The notes beneath the pieces are model-generated. The model did not search any database, was not told where the DNA came from, and saw nothing but the letters and a program-made list of their open reading frames with translations. Positions 1-10,526 of a DNA stretch of 64,000 nucleotides are shown piece by piece. The position numbers and the translations under genes are program-made. Location of the stretch: the NCBI GenBank assembly GCA_900315705.1, contig ONAB01000011.1, positions 1 through 64,000 on the forward strand, read 5' to 3'. The DNA is from an uncultured Bacteroidales bacterium. GTDB lineage: Bacteria > Bacteroidota > Bacteroidia > Bacteroidales > WCHB1-69. Positions within the stretch are counted from its first letter, which is position 1. Every line of letters begins with the position of its first letter.

Positions 1-3000
1 AAAAACACCCCTGGGGGTGGTGTACTCCTTCCAGAACTCCTCGTCACCGCACTGGTACACGCGCACGCGGTGGGCCGGCGTGTTGGCCTCCGCCAGGTCG
101 AGCACGTCCCAGTCGTTGTGCCACAGGAGGCCGTCAACTGAGCCCACCTTGAACGACGTGCGGACACCGTTCACGTTCTGGTTGCCGTACAGGAAGAACG
201 GCACCGCGTACATCACCGCGTAGTCCGAGGTGTCCAGGCCCTTCAGGCGCGGGTACATGCTGTCGGCGTACACCCAGTGCTCGTCGCCCAGGTAGGGGCG
301 CAGGGCCTCGCCCGTCATATCTATGGTCAGCCTGTTGTCGCCGCCCGTCATGTCGGGAACCGTCTGCATGTCGTTGAACGAATTGGCGTACGAGTTGTTG
401 CCGTTAATGGAGCCGACGGCGTTCTGGCCGTCAACCAGGCCCAGGTTGTAGCTGTTGGTGACGTTGCCTATGGGGTTCAGGCCGGAGATGCCGCCCGTGT
501 ATATGGCATTGTTGCCGTAAACATCGCCCACGTTGTAGCAGTTGTCGGCCGGACCGTAGCCCGTGATGCCGCCCACATAGGAAATCTGGGAAGTGGTGGA
601 ATTATTGTAGATTTCAGCCGCATTGAAACAGTGGGTGATGGTGCCGCCGTTGTTGTAGCCGCAGATACCGCCCACGTTGCGGCCGTATATGTAACTATAA
701 TGTAAATTGCCATCACCTAAGACGGCACAGTGGTCGATCGTGGAGTTGGTGTTGTAACCGCAGATACCGCCGTGATACTCGCCGTTACCATATACACTGA
801 CGTTTTCAAGGTTCAAATTACGGATGGTGGCGTTTTGGGCATAGCCGAAGAGACCTTGATAACTATATGTGGAATTGTCTGTAAGATTCTTGATAGTATG
901 GTTGTTTCCGTCAAACACGCCGCGGAACCGCCTGATTGCACTAGCGGTATTGCTTGTTGCACTTTCGCGGCCAATGCCTATCGGGACCCAGTTGCCGGTA
1001 CCTTGCAGATCCACATCCACCAGCAGCTTGAAGATGATGTCTTGTCCGCCTATCGGTATAAGGATGTAATTGGGATTCTCAGACATATTGGCACTGGTAA
1101 ATGTGGAATCAGTCATATTATAGTAGAACGCCGCACCCGTGTTGATGCAATTGCGGAAGGCCAACAATTGGTCTCTGTCCTTAATGACGATGGGGGTACT
1201 GTCGGAGACACTCAATATACGGCGCACCAGATAGACGGAGTCAGTCGGAAGACCTGTCGGACGGGCAGCTTTTATATAAGCCACACCGATACTGGTCTTT
1301 CTTGCCGTATCCAATTCCACCATCACACCCTGACCTTCCTTGAGGCTCCACGTGACGCCGTTATCCGAACTATGTTTGAGTGCCATAGCAGTGCTGAAAT
1401 TGTTGACGTGCTCGTCGGATTTCATATAGATGGGCGTGGAGGCCAGGATGGCCGCGTCGCGCACATACGGGAACGGGGTGCCGTCAAGCCAGGTGAGAGT
1501 CTCGGTCCATTTGAGACGCGGATACATATTATCCTCGTAGATCCAGTTGTCGGTGCCGAGTTCGCTTTGCAGGGCCGTGCCCACCATCTCGGTGGTCTGC
1601 AGACGGGTGCTGTTGTCCCTGTACGGGGAGGAGGGGGCCATCTGCTCGTCGCTGAAACTGTGGAAAGCACTATTGCTGGCGGAAATGCCGCCCACGTTGC
1701 TGTAGCCGCTGATACGGCCCACATTGAGACAGTAACTCATTTGCAAACCGGCACCTATGCCTGCGGCTCCAGCCTTGCCCACCACTTCACCAGCATTCAT
1801 ACAATAAGTTGTTTTATAGGAGCCGCTTTGAGTTGCAGCACTGATACCATACGCATAATTCGACACCGTGGAAGTGAGGGTCCCCATGTTCAGGCAATAC
1901 GAATAACTATTACTTGTATTTGAAATGCCAACCACTGTAGAAGCGGTGATATTACCCGCATTGATACATTTGCTTTGTGCATAGCCAGAGTTTACAAGGC
2001 CGTATGCGACCCCGTTGTTGTTGGCAGCGTAACGTACCGTGACATTACCGCCATTGTATGAGTTTTGCACAGTCTGATGCCCGGAAGGGGCAAAGCCGGC
2101 AGCATACCGATAATAGCAGTACACTTCACCTGTATTGTAACAATGGTGAATGGCAGGTGACGTCGTACTGTAAAAATAACCGAACAAGCCGCCAGTAAGT
2201 CTCTCCGCCGTAGTTGAAACTATGTCGCTTCTCACCGATGTCCCCTCGTTATAGCAATAGGAGACGGTCGGCTGGGTTATACCACTCGTATAATATCCTC
2301 CCAAACCACCGTAGTACTTGGCTCCAGAGACATCGCTGCCGGTCAATGTGGCATACACCTTGCCGGCAACGGTGTGGCAGTTGTACATAGACTGGGAATT
2401 GCTGTAACCGATGATGCCGCCCACATAGTTGAAACCCGAGATATCGCTGGTATCGTTGGAACAGTTGCGGATGATCACATTCTGACCGTAACCCAGAATG
2501 CCGCCCACATGACTGTTGTTCCCCACATTGGCCAGAGTACCTCTCACGTGGTGACAGTCGGTGATTCTACCGCCGTCGCAACGGCCGATGAGTCCGCCCA
2601 CCTGCGAGGCACCTTTCACGTTGCCGTCGTAGCTGTAGCAGGCGGTGATGCCACCCAAGGTGAAGCCGCAAAGGGCGCCCACGTATGTTTTTGCCTTGTC
2701 GGTAATAGTGGCATTCGACAACTTGACGCTGTCGATTGTACCCATATTGTATCCGAAAAGACCCACGTAGCTGGCCGCCGTGTCGATTGTCATATTCTCG
2801 ATGGTGTTGTTGTTGCCGTTGAAGAAGCCCTTGAAGGGAAGGGTGTTGCTTCCGATAGGTGTCCAGCTGGGGATGCCGCTCATATCGTAGGTGTTCGTCA
2901 TCATCATGAACGAGATGTCTTCGCCGCCGATGGGGATCTCCATATATTCGTCATCGGCACTATGGTCGGCTATGGAGAAGGTGGAGTCGGACAACCGATA

Positions 3001-6000
3001 ATAGAACACTTCGTTGCGGTTGATGCCGTCGCGGAACACCTGCAGGTTGGCGAGGTCTTTGATAATCAGGTCGCCCGTAAGGAAAATGCGCACCTTCTTG
3101 TAGCCCACGCCGTTGATGGAGTCCTGCAGGACCGCAACGCCGGGACTGCCGTCAAGGATGGCGGAGTCGCCCACTATGTTAAGGCCGGAACCGCTGAGTT
3201 TGCCCCACTCCACGCTGTTCTCACGGCACACGGCGAAATTCTCGCTGACGGCAAGCACCGTCATGGTGTCCGCAGCCGTGACCGGCAGCAGCACCGGGGT
3301 GACGGAAGCCACGGAAGGATCCGTGCCCGCGCACCAAGTCAGCTGGGGATACAACGTATCGACAAACGTCCAGTAGGCACCGCCCACCCTGAGACCTGCC
3401 GAAACATTGCTTGGTGTCGTATCCAGTTTGGAACCAAGCAGTTCCGTTGTCAGTTTCGGCCAAATGGAGCCGTTTGCGAAACTGGTATTAGGACACATCT
3501 GCATATCGTACGCGGAATGATTTTTATAACTATTGTTTCCTTTCAGATTTGTTGCTCCTGACAAGGCACCCACCTGGCCCGATCCGGTCACTCTTCCCGC
3601 ATTGTATGTGTATTGGGCCCAGCCTGTTCCTGTAATGCCCCCCGCATAAGTGGAGTTGTTGCCCGTCACCTCGCCCACATTGTAGCTGTGGTAAACGGTG
3701 GTACTGCCGGCAATGCCACCAACAGCAGATCCGCTATACTTGGAGCCGTAAATGCGCCCCATATTGTAGCAGCTGTGCACATCGTGAGTGCCGCCGCCAG
3801 CACCCACAATGCCACCCACATAGGTACTGTTGTCGCGGCTGTTGTTCCACGTGGCCACCTCGCCCTGGTTGTAGTTCCTGAAAAGTCGCGTATCCTGCAC
3901 GCGTCCGCAGATACCACCCACATAGTAACCGCCTTTCACTACCGAGCCATTATGGCAATAGCGGATGAAATGTACCGAATCCTGAAGTCCGGTCACGGCC
4001 CGTCCGCGGAAGAAACCACAGATGCCGCCCGTGGTGTGATAGCCATATATGTGCCCGCCCTCCGTGTAGCAGGAGTCGATGGCGGCACCCGACTGGCCCA
4101 CGATGCCACCCACAGGATTTCCGGTTCCCGTAATATTAATTTCGGGATTGATTAGTCCAACACGGGATATTGTTGCAAATTGAATGGCTGTCCCAAATAA
4201 ACCAAAGGGGACTCGATTTCGCGCACTTGTGATATACAGATTCTTTATTGTGTGATGCGCTCCGTCAAAATGGCCGGCAAAGTATGCGGTGTCGAAACCG
4301 ATCGGCGTCCAGGGTATGGAGTCGAGGTCGAGGTTGTTCACCAGTTTGAAATAGACCGACTCGCCGTAGGGCGGGATGGCCAGCGTGGCTTCGGCGGTCT
4401 TGGCCAGTGCAAAAGTGTCCTGTGCCGGATCGTAGTAGAAGATGGCGCCGCTGTTGATGCCGTCGCGGAACTTGCGCATCTCCTTCTCGTTCGTGATGAT
4501 GAGGGCGTTGTCCTCAAATCCCACCACGAGCGTGACTGTCTTGTAGGTGGAGTCGCCATATTTGGCGTTCATAATGATGGTGCCTCTCGCTCCGGGAACG
4601 AGGTTATAGTCGGAACCGCTGATGGTCACCAGATCGGAACCTTCCACCACCTCCCACTGGAAGGGGGCGGCTGGAGAGCAAACTGTATAACTATAGTCCA
4701 CGGAGGTGACGTTGTCCACTGCCGGGGTCACCACCAGGTTGACGGGAGCCGCGGCCGCGATAGCTGCAGGCACGTTGGCCAAGGTAGCCAAACGCGGGTA
4801 CATACAGTCGGTGAACACCCAGACACTGTCGGCGCCCAGTTTCCCTTTCAGCGAATCGCCCAACATCTGGGATGTGAGCAATCCCTTTGTATTGCCCACA
4901 CTTTCCGTAAAGTCCGGACACATCTGCTTGTCGTAATACCTATTGACGCTCGCATATCCACTGGGATTCCAGTTAGCTGCCACACTTGGATACGTACACG
5001 CCAAGCCACTCACTTTTCCTGTGTTATAGCAATTCGACCATACTGCACTACTGTTCGAATAACCTAAACCACCCGCATAATAAGCACCACTTCCTTCAAT
5101 GTTTCCAGTATTGTAACAATAGGAGAACATTGGATTTTGATTTGTACGAGTCTGCACGCCGCCTACGATACCACCAATACGCTTGTCCGCAATCTCAGTA
5201 GTCACATGGGTTTTATTATTAGAACCCACTATCCTGGCAGTATTGAAACATCTTGTAACGGTAGGTCCTGAATTGTAGTTTAAAGTATAGTCAACGTAAC
5301 CGGTAATTCCTCCCACATAAGCAACTCTACTGTCTTCGGGCAAGAGATTTACAACGATTTCTCCTGTGTTATAACAATCTATGATTTCTGAATTGTAAGC
5401 TGTATATGAGGTAATGCCACCTACATATTGACCGCCTACAATACGAGTAGCGCTATGACATTTTTGAATCTTACATCTACCGGACGTATAACCTACCAAA
5501 CCACCATGATGCCACGCCAATGGCAAACCTGTAAGCGTACAACTCTCCGTATAGCTGTTGGTCAGGTTGCTATATCTTAACAAATGGCCCACCAACATAC
5601 CGGCCACACTGGCATACTTATTGTTAATAAGGCAGTTTTTCGTATAGCACGAATCGATTTCCGTATATTGGGCCGTACCCACTATCATTCCCGTCGATCC
5701 GACCACACCTCCGCTCGTGCTTGTCATACTGCACACCATCACTCCGTCCTCCACATAAATATTCTTTATGGTGCCGTTTTGCGACACGCCACAAATGATA
5801 CCGTTACCGCACGAATTCGTGTTATTATCCCCCCTGTATCTGAGCCCACATCGTTTTGCGTAACAGTTCAAGATCTCACCGGAGCTATTGCCACACAAAA
5901 CAGCCACACCGTCATCGTAAGCATTTGAAGTATAGATTGAATCCTTTTCTACGTAGCAATCCCGGATGGTTCCTCTCGGATTAGCCCCGACAAAACAGCT

Positions 6001-9000
6001 TCTCACATCAGCACCTGCATTAGTTACATTTATAATCGATTTTGAATGACAATTGTGAATAACACCATTGTTTATACCGCACAGGGCACCTGTGAAACTG
6101 GCATTTGCACCAATCGTCCCTGTTTCTATAGCGAGATGATGAATCGTGCCTTGCGAATAACCGAACAGACCCGAACAACCGCTGTAAATATCTTTTTCAT
6201 TAGCCCCATTGGTAGGAGACAAATAAAAGTTGGTAATCACGTGACCGTCTCCGTCAAAGTCGCCTTTGAACGGGTTGAGCGGACGGCCAATCGGGATGTT
6301 CCAATTGGCACTGGCCATATTTATATCTGCCGTCAATTTGAAGTACTGCCCCTCGCCATTGGGATTCACCACGATGGAGTGAGCCGCATCGGAAGTCAAA
6401 GAGAAGGTTTTCGCATCCGGGTCATAATAGAAACGGGTGCCCCGGTTGACACCATTACGAAAAGCTATCAATTGTTCCAGGCTGGTAATCGACATCGCCT
6501 GTTCGGCAGGAGTGCCCACTGTGAGCAAAAGGCTCTTCACGTGTATGCCATTGCAGAGGACCTCGAACTGGGACTGGCCGGCAGCCACTTTTGTTGCCGT
6601 GCAGGTGGAGTTGTCGATGGTGAAACAGCCGTGGGCCTCATAGCTGATGGTGTCACAAACCGGAAGCGCGGGGGCAGTAATCACCTCCGAACTGTTCTCC
6701 GACAGCACCACGGGCACCGCCATAGCGGTGGAGGCCGGCTTGCCCACGAATTGAGTCAACTGAGGATAAAGGTTGTTGACGTAGGTGAAGGCGCTGCCCA
6801 ACGAGAGGCCGTTGCCCAGCATCGCCTCCGTGGCTTGTCCGGTCGAAGCGCTCGAGGAGGCAATGGCAGGAGCCATTTTGGTGTCGTGGTAACAATTGCT
6901 CACGTGCGACGTCGAACCGCTCACGGCGTATGTGCTGTTCACGGAACCGCTGCTGTAGCAGTTGCTGATATGACCGCTCTCGACATTCATTCCGACCAGG
7001 GCTGCGGTTCCCTTTCCGGTAGCCGAACCGGCATAGATACAGTTTTCGATAGTACCGCTGTTGTATCCCGCGACACCCGCACCGCTCTTGACATTCAGTG
7101 TGCTGAAGCAGTTGCGGACAACACCGCCGTGGTTGGCTCCCACGATCGTGCCGGAATAGCCGCCACCCGTCTTGTCGATGAAACGGGCCTTGTCAATGCT
7201 ATGATTATGGGCGATTTCCTCAACCGTCAAACTGCGGTTATACACGCGTATGGAATAAATGCTGTCGTTCCAGCCGTTAGCGGGATCCAACGTGGTGGCG
7301 GCATTGCCGAAATATAACGGGAAGGCGTAGTCGCTACGCAAACCGAATTTGCTTGCACCGGTCGTTGCCGAGAATTCACCGTTCAGGAAGGCACCGTATT
7401 GCTTGGACCAGGTCAAGGTAGCCACCTGGTCATCCACCGATGTCGGGTTTATGCCGCCGATATTGGTCATTCGTTCCGCACCCAGTTCATTCCGCAGCAT
7501 ACCGGCATTAAAATCGCTATTCGGCCCCAACAGGCCGCGATATGAAGGGGTGGTCTTGTCACAATCGACGTAGGTCACTATTTCCACCGTCACGTATGCT
7601 CCTCCACTCGCTGCCGTAGGGGTTGAACCGATACGATACAGCATCTCGTGTGAAATGCCGGGATCGAGGAATGCACTATTGCCTGTTGCCAAAATGTGGT
7701 CATTACCCCACTCCACACTGGTGGCTTTCATCACTTTCATATCATAGTTGCCCGCGAGGTCTTCCCACACCTTGGTATTGGCGTCGTGTCCGTTTCTGGT
7801 GTTCATAATGCCGTCGTAGTGCATAATAAGACCTTTTGTGGTATAGCCCAGGCCGCGGCCGTTGTTCACATAGCCGCGTATGAGGCCGACATTCTCCACA
7901 GTAGCCTCTTCGGTCATTGTGCCGATAAGGCCGGAGCCGTAGAGACCCGCAACCGTGTGGCCCTGGCCGTTGAAATGGCCTTTGAACGGGCTCTCCGGGG
8001 TACCCATACCCGGCCAGGGGATGGCCGGACCGTGGTCATCGTCCCACGTGGCGAACTCGTGACTCTCCTCGGGGTTGATGTCGATGTCCTGGTCCAGGAC
8101 AAACCACATTCCCTCGCCGCCCACTGATGTACAGGAGTCCCTGTTCAGGGCGAAGTGGCCGCCCGAGTTGATACCCTCCATCAGTGAAATCAACGTGCTG
8201 GCATTGCTCAGGTCGAACGGGTTCACCTCGGAACCCACCGGGTCGCCCGTGTTGGAGTGCATATATATGGCACGGGCGTGGTTGCCCACCTGTGCCGTCA
8301 TAATGAAGTCGCCCACAGCCTGCACTAATGTGCTGCCGCCCGTCACGCTAGCACGCACGCTGTTGCTGCTGCCCCAAGTGATGGTGGAGCCGCCCGCCGA
8401 GGTCTGCTGGGTGAGCACCTCCTGGTTGTTGTTGTCCAAGTCCACTATATTGTCAAATGTGGAGGAGGTGGGCAGAAACACCGGTGCCGCCGACAAGGCG
8501 GAGGCCAAGGCACCCTCGGGGTTGGACAGGAAGACCGTCAGACGGGGATAGTACCCGTCAGCATACGTGAAGGCGCTCCCAAGACCGTTGTAGGCCGCAC
8601 GCGCCACAACCGCCGTCTTGTCGCCCGTGGCACCCGAAGAGAGCGGCGAAATCTGGTTGTCGTAGTAGCAGTTCACGGGCGGAATGTCGTACATACCCGC
8701 TATGGCGCCAATCTCGGAGAGCTTGCCGCTGACCACGCCTGCATTGTAGCAGTTCGAGGCCTCGCTATGGACCAATTCGCCCGCGATACCGCCGCAGAAA
8801 CCCGACTTTGTGCGCACATAGCCGGTGTTGTAGCAGTTGGTGATCGTGGATCCTTCGGTGCTGCTGTTGGTTACCCAACCCGCGATGCCGCCTACCTGGC
8901 CGGTATTACCCGTACCCACCACCGTCGCGGTGGAGAAGCACTCCTCTATCCTGGCCGTTACCGCCCAGCCGCAAATGGCGCCCACGCGATACGAACCGCT

Positions 9001-9513
9001 GATGTAGGAGTTCGTGATGCCCAGATTCTTGATCTCGGCGGTCGTCACCTGGCCGAAGAAGCCCTGCAACGGATCGTTGCTGTTGATGTACAGGCCGCTG
9101 ACGATATGGCCGCCGCCGTCGAAATGGCCGCTGAAGGAGTTGATGTGCGAATCATCCACGCGGTTGCCGATGGGAATCCACTGCTCCCAAGTCACAGGCT
9201 GGCCCTTGTAGGCGGCCACATTCCCCGCGTTCAGCGCGATGTCCGTCACCAGCTTGAAGTACTTGCCTTCGCCGCCGCGCGGGATTTGCACTGCTTCGGA
9301 AAGCCCCATACCGGCCGTGTCGGGCACGAACGTGCCGTTGGCGAAGTAAAACACTGAGGCCGTGCTGTTGATACAGTCGCGGAATGCCTTCAGTTCGTTC
9401 GGGTTCTCAATGAGGAACGGATTCGTCTCCGTGCCAAGCTCCGGAGTTTGGGCGAAGGAATTCGTCCACACCAGACTCATAATCGTCATTAACGAGAGTA
9501 AGAATTTTTTCAT
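1..9513 (-). CDS. Giant GLUG-repeat secreted surface protein, C-terminus beyond window edge
   Basis: Partial gene: the frame is open from the ATG at 9513 to the left edge, about 3,171 residues, with no stop in the stretches I translated. The N-terminus is a signal peptide (MKKFLLSLMTIMSLVWTNSFA, then Q). The protein repeats a large module about six times. Each begins with a motif like LLAFRNCINTGAAFYYN (near 9380, 8190, 6460, 4470, 3040 and 1150), continues with IPIG...F.G.FDG..H.I..L, then many GLUG-type repeats (GGI.GY....I.NCYNTG.V), and closes with a segment like LGSAFTYVDNLYPRL. GLUG repeats are known from bacterial surface adhesins and protease-like exoproteins. A T9SS sorting domain would be expected at the missing C-terminus, but that is inference. 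The long open frames on the opposite strand are shadows. Substrate or ligand is unknown. Confidence 0.9.
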   Translation of the reverse strand, partial: MKKFLLSLMTIMSLVWTNSFAQTPELGTETNPFLIENPNELKAFRDCINSTASVFYFANGTFVPDTAGMGLSEAVQIPRGGEGKYFKLVTDIALNAGNVAAYKGQPVTWEQWIPIGNRVDDSHINSFSGHFDGGGHIVSGLYINSNDPLQGFFGQVTTAEIKNLGITNSYISGSYRVGAICGWAVTARIEECFSTATVVGTGNTGQVGGIAGWVTNSSTEGSTITNCYNTGYVRTKSGFCGGIAGELVHSEASNCYNAGVVSGKLSEIGAIAGMYDIPPVNCYYDNQISPLSSGATGDKTAVVARAAYNGLGSAFTYADGYYPRLTVFLSNPEGALASALSAAPVFLPTSSTFDNIVDLDNNNQEVLTQQTSAGGSTITWGSSNSVRASVTGGSTLVQAVGDFIMTAQVGNHARAIYMHSNTGDPVGSEVNPFDLSNASTLISLMEGINSGGHFALNRDSCTSVGGEGMWFVLDQDIDINPEESHEFATWDDDHGPAIPWPGMGTPESPFKGHFNGQGHTVAGLYGSGLIGTMTEEATVENVGLIRGYVNNGRGLGYTTKGLIMHYDGIMNTRNGHDANTKVWEDLAGNYDMKVMKATSVEWGNDHILATGNSAFLDPGISHEMLYRIGSTPTAASGGAYVTVEIVTYVDCDKTTPSYRGLLGPNSDFNAGMLRNELGAERMTNIGGINPTSVDDQVATLTWSKQYGAFLNGEFSATTGASKFGLRSDYAFPLYFGNAATTLDPANGWNDSIYSIRVYNRSLTVEEIAHNHSIDKARFIDKTGGGYSGTIVGANHGGVVRNCFSTLNVKSGAGVAGYNSGTIENCIYAGSATGKGTAALVGMNVESGHISNCYSSGSVNSTYAVSGSTSHVSNCYHDTKMAPAIASSSASTGQATEAMLGNGLSLGSAFTYVNNLYPQLTQFVGKPASTAMAVPVVLSENSSEVITAPALPVCDTISYEAHGCFTIDNSTCTATKVAAGQSQFEVLCNGIHVKSLLLTVGTPAEQAMSITSLEQLIAFRNGVNRGTRFYYDPDAKTFSLTSDAAHSIVVNPNGEGQYFKLTADINMASANWNIPIGRPLNPFKGDFDGDGHVITNFYLSPTNGANEKDIYSGCSGLFGYSQGTIHHLAIETGTIGANASFTGALCGINNGVIHNCHSKSIINVTNAGADVRSCFVGANPRGTIRDCYVEKDSIYTSNAYDDGVAVLCGNSSGEILNCYAKRCGLRYRGDNNTNSCGNGIICGVSQNGTIKNIYVEDGVMVCSMTSTSGGVVGSTGMIVGTAQYTEIDSCYTKNCLINNKYASVAGMLVGHLLRYSNLTNSYTESCTLTGLPLAWHHGGLVGYTSGRCKIQKCHSATRIVGGQYVGGITSYTAYNSEIIDCYNTGEIVVNLLPEDSRVAYVGGITGYVDYTLNYNSGPTVTRCFNTARIVGSNNKTHVTTEIADKRIGGIVGGVQTRTNQNPMFSYCYNTGNIEGSGAYYAGGLGYSNSSAVWSNCYNTGKVSGLACTYPSVAANWNPSGYASVNRYYDKQMCPDFTESVGNTKGLLTSQMLGDSLKGKLGADSVWVFTDCMYPRLATLANVPAAIAAAAPVNLVVTPAVDNVTSVDYSYTVCSPAAPFQWEVVEGSDLVTISGSDYNLVPGARGTIIMNAKYGDSTYKTVTLVVGFEDNALIITNEKEMRKFRDGINSGAIFYYDPAQDTFALAKTAEATLAIPPYGESVYFKLVNNLDLDSIPWTPIGFDTAYFAGHFDGAHHTIKNLYITSARNRVPFGLFGTAIQFATISRVGLINPEINITGTGNPVGGIVGQSGAAIDSCYTEGGHIYGYHTTGGICGFFRGRAVTGLQDSVHFIRYCHNGSVVKGGYYVGGICGRVQDTRLFRNYNQGEVATWNNSRDNSTYVGGIVGAGGGTHDVHSCYNMGRIYGSKYSGSAVGGIAGSTTVYHSYNVGEVTGNNSTYAGGITGTGWAQYTYNAGRVTGSGQVGALSGATNLKGNNSYKNHSAYDMQMCPNTSFANGSIWPKLTTELLGSKLDTTPSNVSAGLRVGGAYWTFVDTLYPQLTWCAGTDPSVASVTPVLLPVTAADTMTVLAVSENFAVCRENSVEWGKLSGSGLNIVGDSAILDGSPGVAVLQDSINGVGYKKVRIFLTGDLIIKDLANLQVFRDGINRNEVFYYRLSDSTFSIADHSADDEYMEIPIGGEDISFMMMTNTYDMSGIPSWTPIGSNTLPFKGFFNGNNNTIENMTIDTAASYVGLFGYNMGTIDSVKLSNATITDKAKTYVGALCGFTLGGITACYSYDGNVKGASQVGGLIGRCDGGRITDCHHVRGTLANVGNNSHVGGILGYGQNVIIRNCSNDTSDISGFNYVGGIIGYSNSQSMYNCHTVAGKVYATLTGSDVSGAKYYGGLGGYYTSGITQPTVSYCYNEGTSVRSDIVSTTAERLTGGLFGYFYSTTSPAIHHCYNTGEVYCYYRYAAGFAPSGHQTVQNSYNGGNVTVRYAANNNGVAYGLVNSGYAQSKCINAGNITASTVVGISNTSNSYSYCLNMGTLTSTVSNYAYGISAATQSGSYKTTYCMNAGEVVGKAGAAGIGAGLQMSYCLNVGRISGYSNVGGISASNSAFHSFSDEQMAPSSPYRDNSTRLQTTEMVGTALQSELGTDNWIYEDNMYPRLKWTETLTWLDGTPFPYVRDAAILASTPIYMKSDEHVNNFSTAMALKHSSDNGVTWSLKEGQGVMVELDTARKTSIGVAYIKAARPTGLPTDSVYLVRRILSVSDSTPIVIKDRDQLLAFRNCINTGAAFYYNMTDSTFTSANMSENPNYILIPIGGQDIIFKLLVDVDLQGTGNWVPIGIGRESATSNTASAIRRFRGVFDGNNHTIKNLTDNSTYSYQGLFGYAQNATIRNLNLENVSVYGNGEYHGGICGYNTNSTIDHCAVLGDGNLHYSYIYGRNVGGICGYNNGGTITHCFNAAEIYNNSTTSQISYVGGITGYGPADNCYNVGDVYGNNAIYTGGISGLNPIGNVTNSYNLGLVDGQNAVGSINGNNSYANSFNDMQTVPDMTGGDNRLTIDMTGEALRPYLGDEHWVYADSMYPRLKGLDTSDYAVMYAVPFFLYGNQNVNGVRTSFKVGSVDGLLWHNDWDVLDLAEANTPAHRVRVYQCGDEEFWKEYTTPRGVF
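7195..7830 (-). other. LamG/concanavalin-like domain inside the GLUG protein
   Basis: Within module 2 the GLUG pattern is interrupted by about 210 residues of a different fold. It opens with GLIMHYDGIMNTRNGHD and ends with IYSIRVYNRSLTVEEIAHNH. The ending matches the hallmark of LamG-like jelly-roll domains (Y.iRvYnRaLt..Ei..N). GLUG repeats resume on both sides in the same frame, so this is a nested domain and not a gene boundary. Such domains often bind carbohydrate; binding here is inferred. Confidence 0.7.
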
Positions 9514-9757
9514 AAGTTTTTTTTATTATTATTTCTTATTTTTTCTTATTAATTGCGCAAAAAATATAATATTAATAATCAGTTTTATAATTACAACCGA
9601 TTGATATTCAATATTTTACATAACTCTTATCAACAATACGCCAATAAGGGTAAATGGCGGGCAAAGATATAAAAAAGGAATTTATAAACAATCAGACATT
9701 GATAATTATTTTTGGTCCTAATGCAACAAGGTAAAAACCAGTTGATTACAGACACTT
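9514..9757. other. Intergenic gap with promoter of the GLUG gene
   Basis: This AT-rich stretch separates the GLUG gene from the MBL-hydrolase gene, both on the minus strand. It holds a T-rich low-complexity tract next to the GLUG start codon and a Bacteroidota -7 box at 9662-9669. No open frame of note was seen. Confidence 0.6.
9662..9669 (-). promoter_or_regulatory. Promoter -7 box (TATCTTTG) for the GLUG gene
   Basis: Minus-strand TATCTTTG followed by CCCGCC, matching the Bacteroidota sigma-factor -7 consensus TAnnTTTG. It would give a 5' leader of about 140 nt before the ATG at 9513. A weak TTGTTT lies about 18-20 nt upstream in the -33 region. Confidence 0.6.
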
Positions 9758-10519
9758 TCAGCACTCCACCGTCAAACCATCGTAGCCGAGGGTGACATTG
9801 TCGGGGAGCATAGGCTGCACCTCAGCGTAGGGGCCCATTTTGTCGGAAACGTGGGTGAGGAGGGCGCGGCGCGGCTGCAGGCGCTGCACCACCGCCAAGG
9901 CTTGCTCGAGGTTGAAATGGGAATAGTGTTCCTTGATACGCAAAGCATTGACAACCAACACTTCAAGTCCCTCCAATTTCTTAAGTTCCGATTCCGCGAT
10001 GAAGCTGGCGTCGGTGATATAGGCCAACTTTCCTATGCGGTATCCGAGAATGGGGAGCGTGAGATGGCGCACGTGAATGGGCACCACCTCCACCCCACCG
10101 ATGGTGAAGGGATCATCGCGCACCGGGAAGAGCTGGAAACCGGGGGCCCCAGGGTACGGGTTTGGCTTAAAGGCGTAGTCGTAATCCTTGCGGATGACCT
10201 TGAGCACGCGCTGCAGCCCATAGACAGGCATCGGGGTCTCTTGTCGGAAGTAGATGGGACGGATGTCATCGAGCCCGCCGAGGTGATCTTTGTGCTCGTG
10301 CGTCATCAGTATGGCATCGACACGAGTGATGTGCTGACGCAGCAACTGCTGCCGGAGGTCAGGGCCGGCGTCGATGAGCAGACGCACGTCGCCCGCCTCC
10401 ACGTATGCGGAGGTGCGGAGGCGCTTGTCACGCGGATCCTGCGACTGGCAAGTAGCACAGTCACAGCCCACTACGGGCACGCCCTGCGAAGTTCCGGTAC
10501 CAAGAAGGGTGATTTTCAT
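9758..10519 (-). CDS. MBL-fold metallo-hydrolase, PhnP-like
   Basis: A 253-residue metallo-beta-lactamase-fold enzyme. The N-terminus MKITLLGTGTSQGVPVVGC and the metal motif THEHKDHLGG (about residue 75) are typical of the PhnP-like branch, which hydrolyses cyclic phosphodiesters in characterised members. The CDCATCQSQDPRDKRLRTS segment with paired cysteines is also seen in this group. An upstream in-frame start at 10573 exists, but the -7 box at 10528-10535 lies between the two, so the ATG at 10519 is preferred. Substrate unknown; cytoplasmic. It is divergent from the TonB-type receptor gene and shares its promoter region. Confidence 0.85.
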   Translation of the reverse strand: MKITLLGTGTSQGVPVVGCDCATCQSQDPRDKRLRTSAYVEAGDVRLLIDAGPDLRQQLLRQHITRVDAILMTHEHKDHLGGLDDIRPIYFRQETPMPVYGLQRVLKVIRKDYDYAFKPNPYPGAPGFQLFPVRDDPFTIGGVEVVPIHVRHLTLPILGYRIGKLAYITDASFIAESELKKLEGLEVLVVNALRIKEHYSHFNLEQALAVVQRLQPRRALLTHVSDKMGPYAEVQPMLPDNVTLGYDGLTVEC

Positions 10520-10526
10520 TGCGGGG

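Noticed and set aside
730-1923. Long plus-strand open frames across 1-9360 (up to 397 and 423 codons)
   Set aside because: They are antisense to the GLUG protein, change frame often, show no domain motifs and are rich in Val/His/Ala as expected for reverse-strand shadows of Asn/Thr/Tyr-rich repeats.
53-9400. Repeats in the GLUG gene as a CRISPR array
   Set aside because: They are in-frame protein repeats of variable length and sequence, with no fixed direct repeat or spacer and no cas genes.
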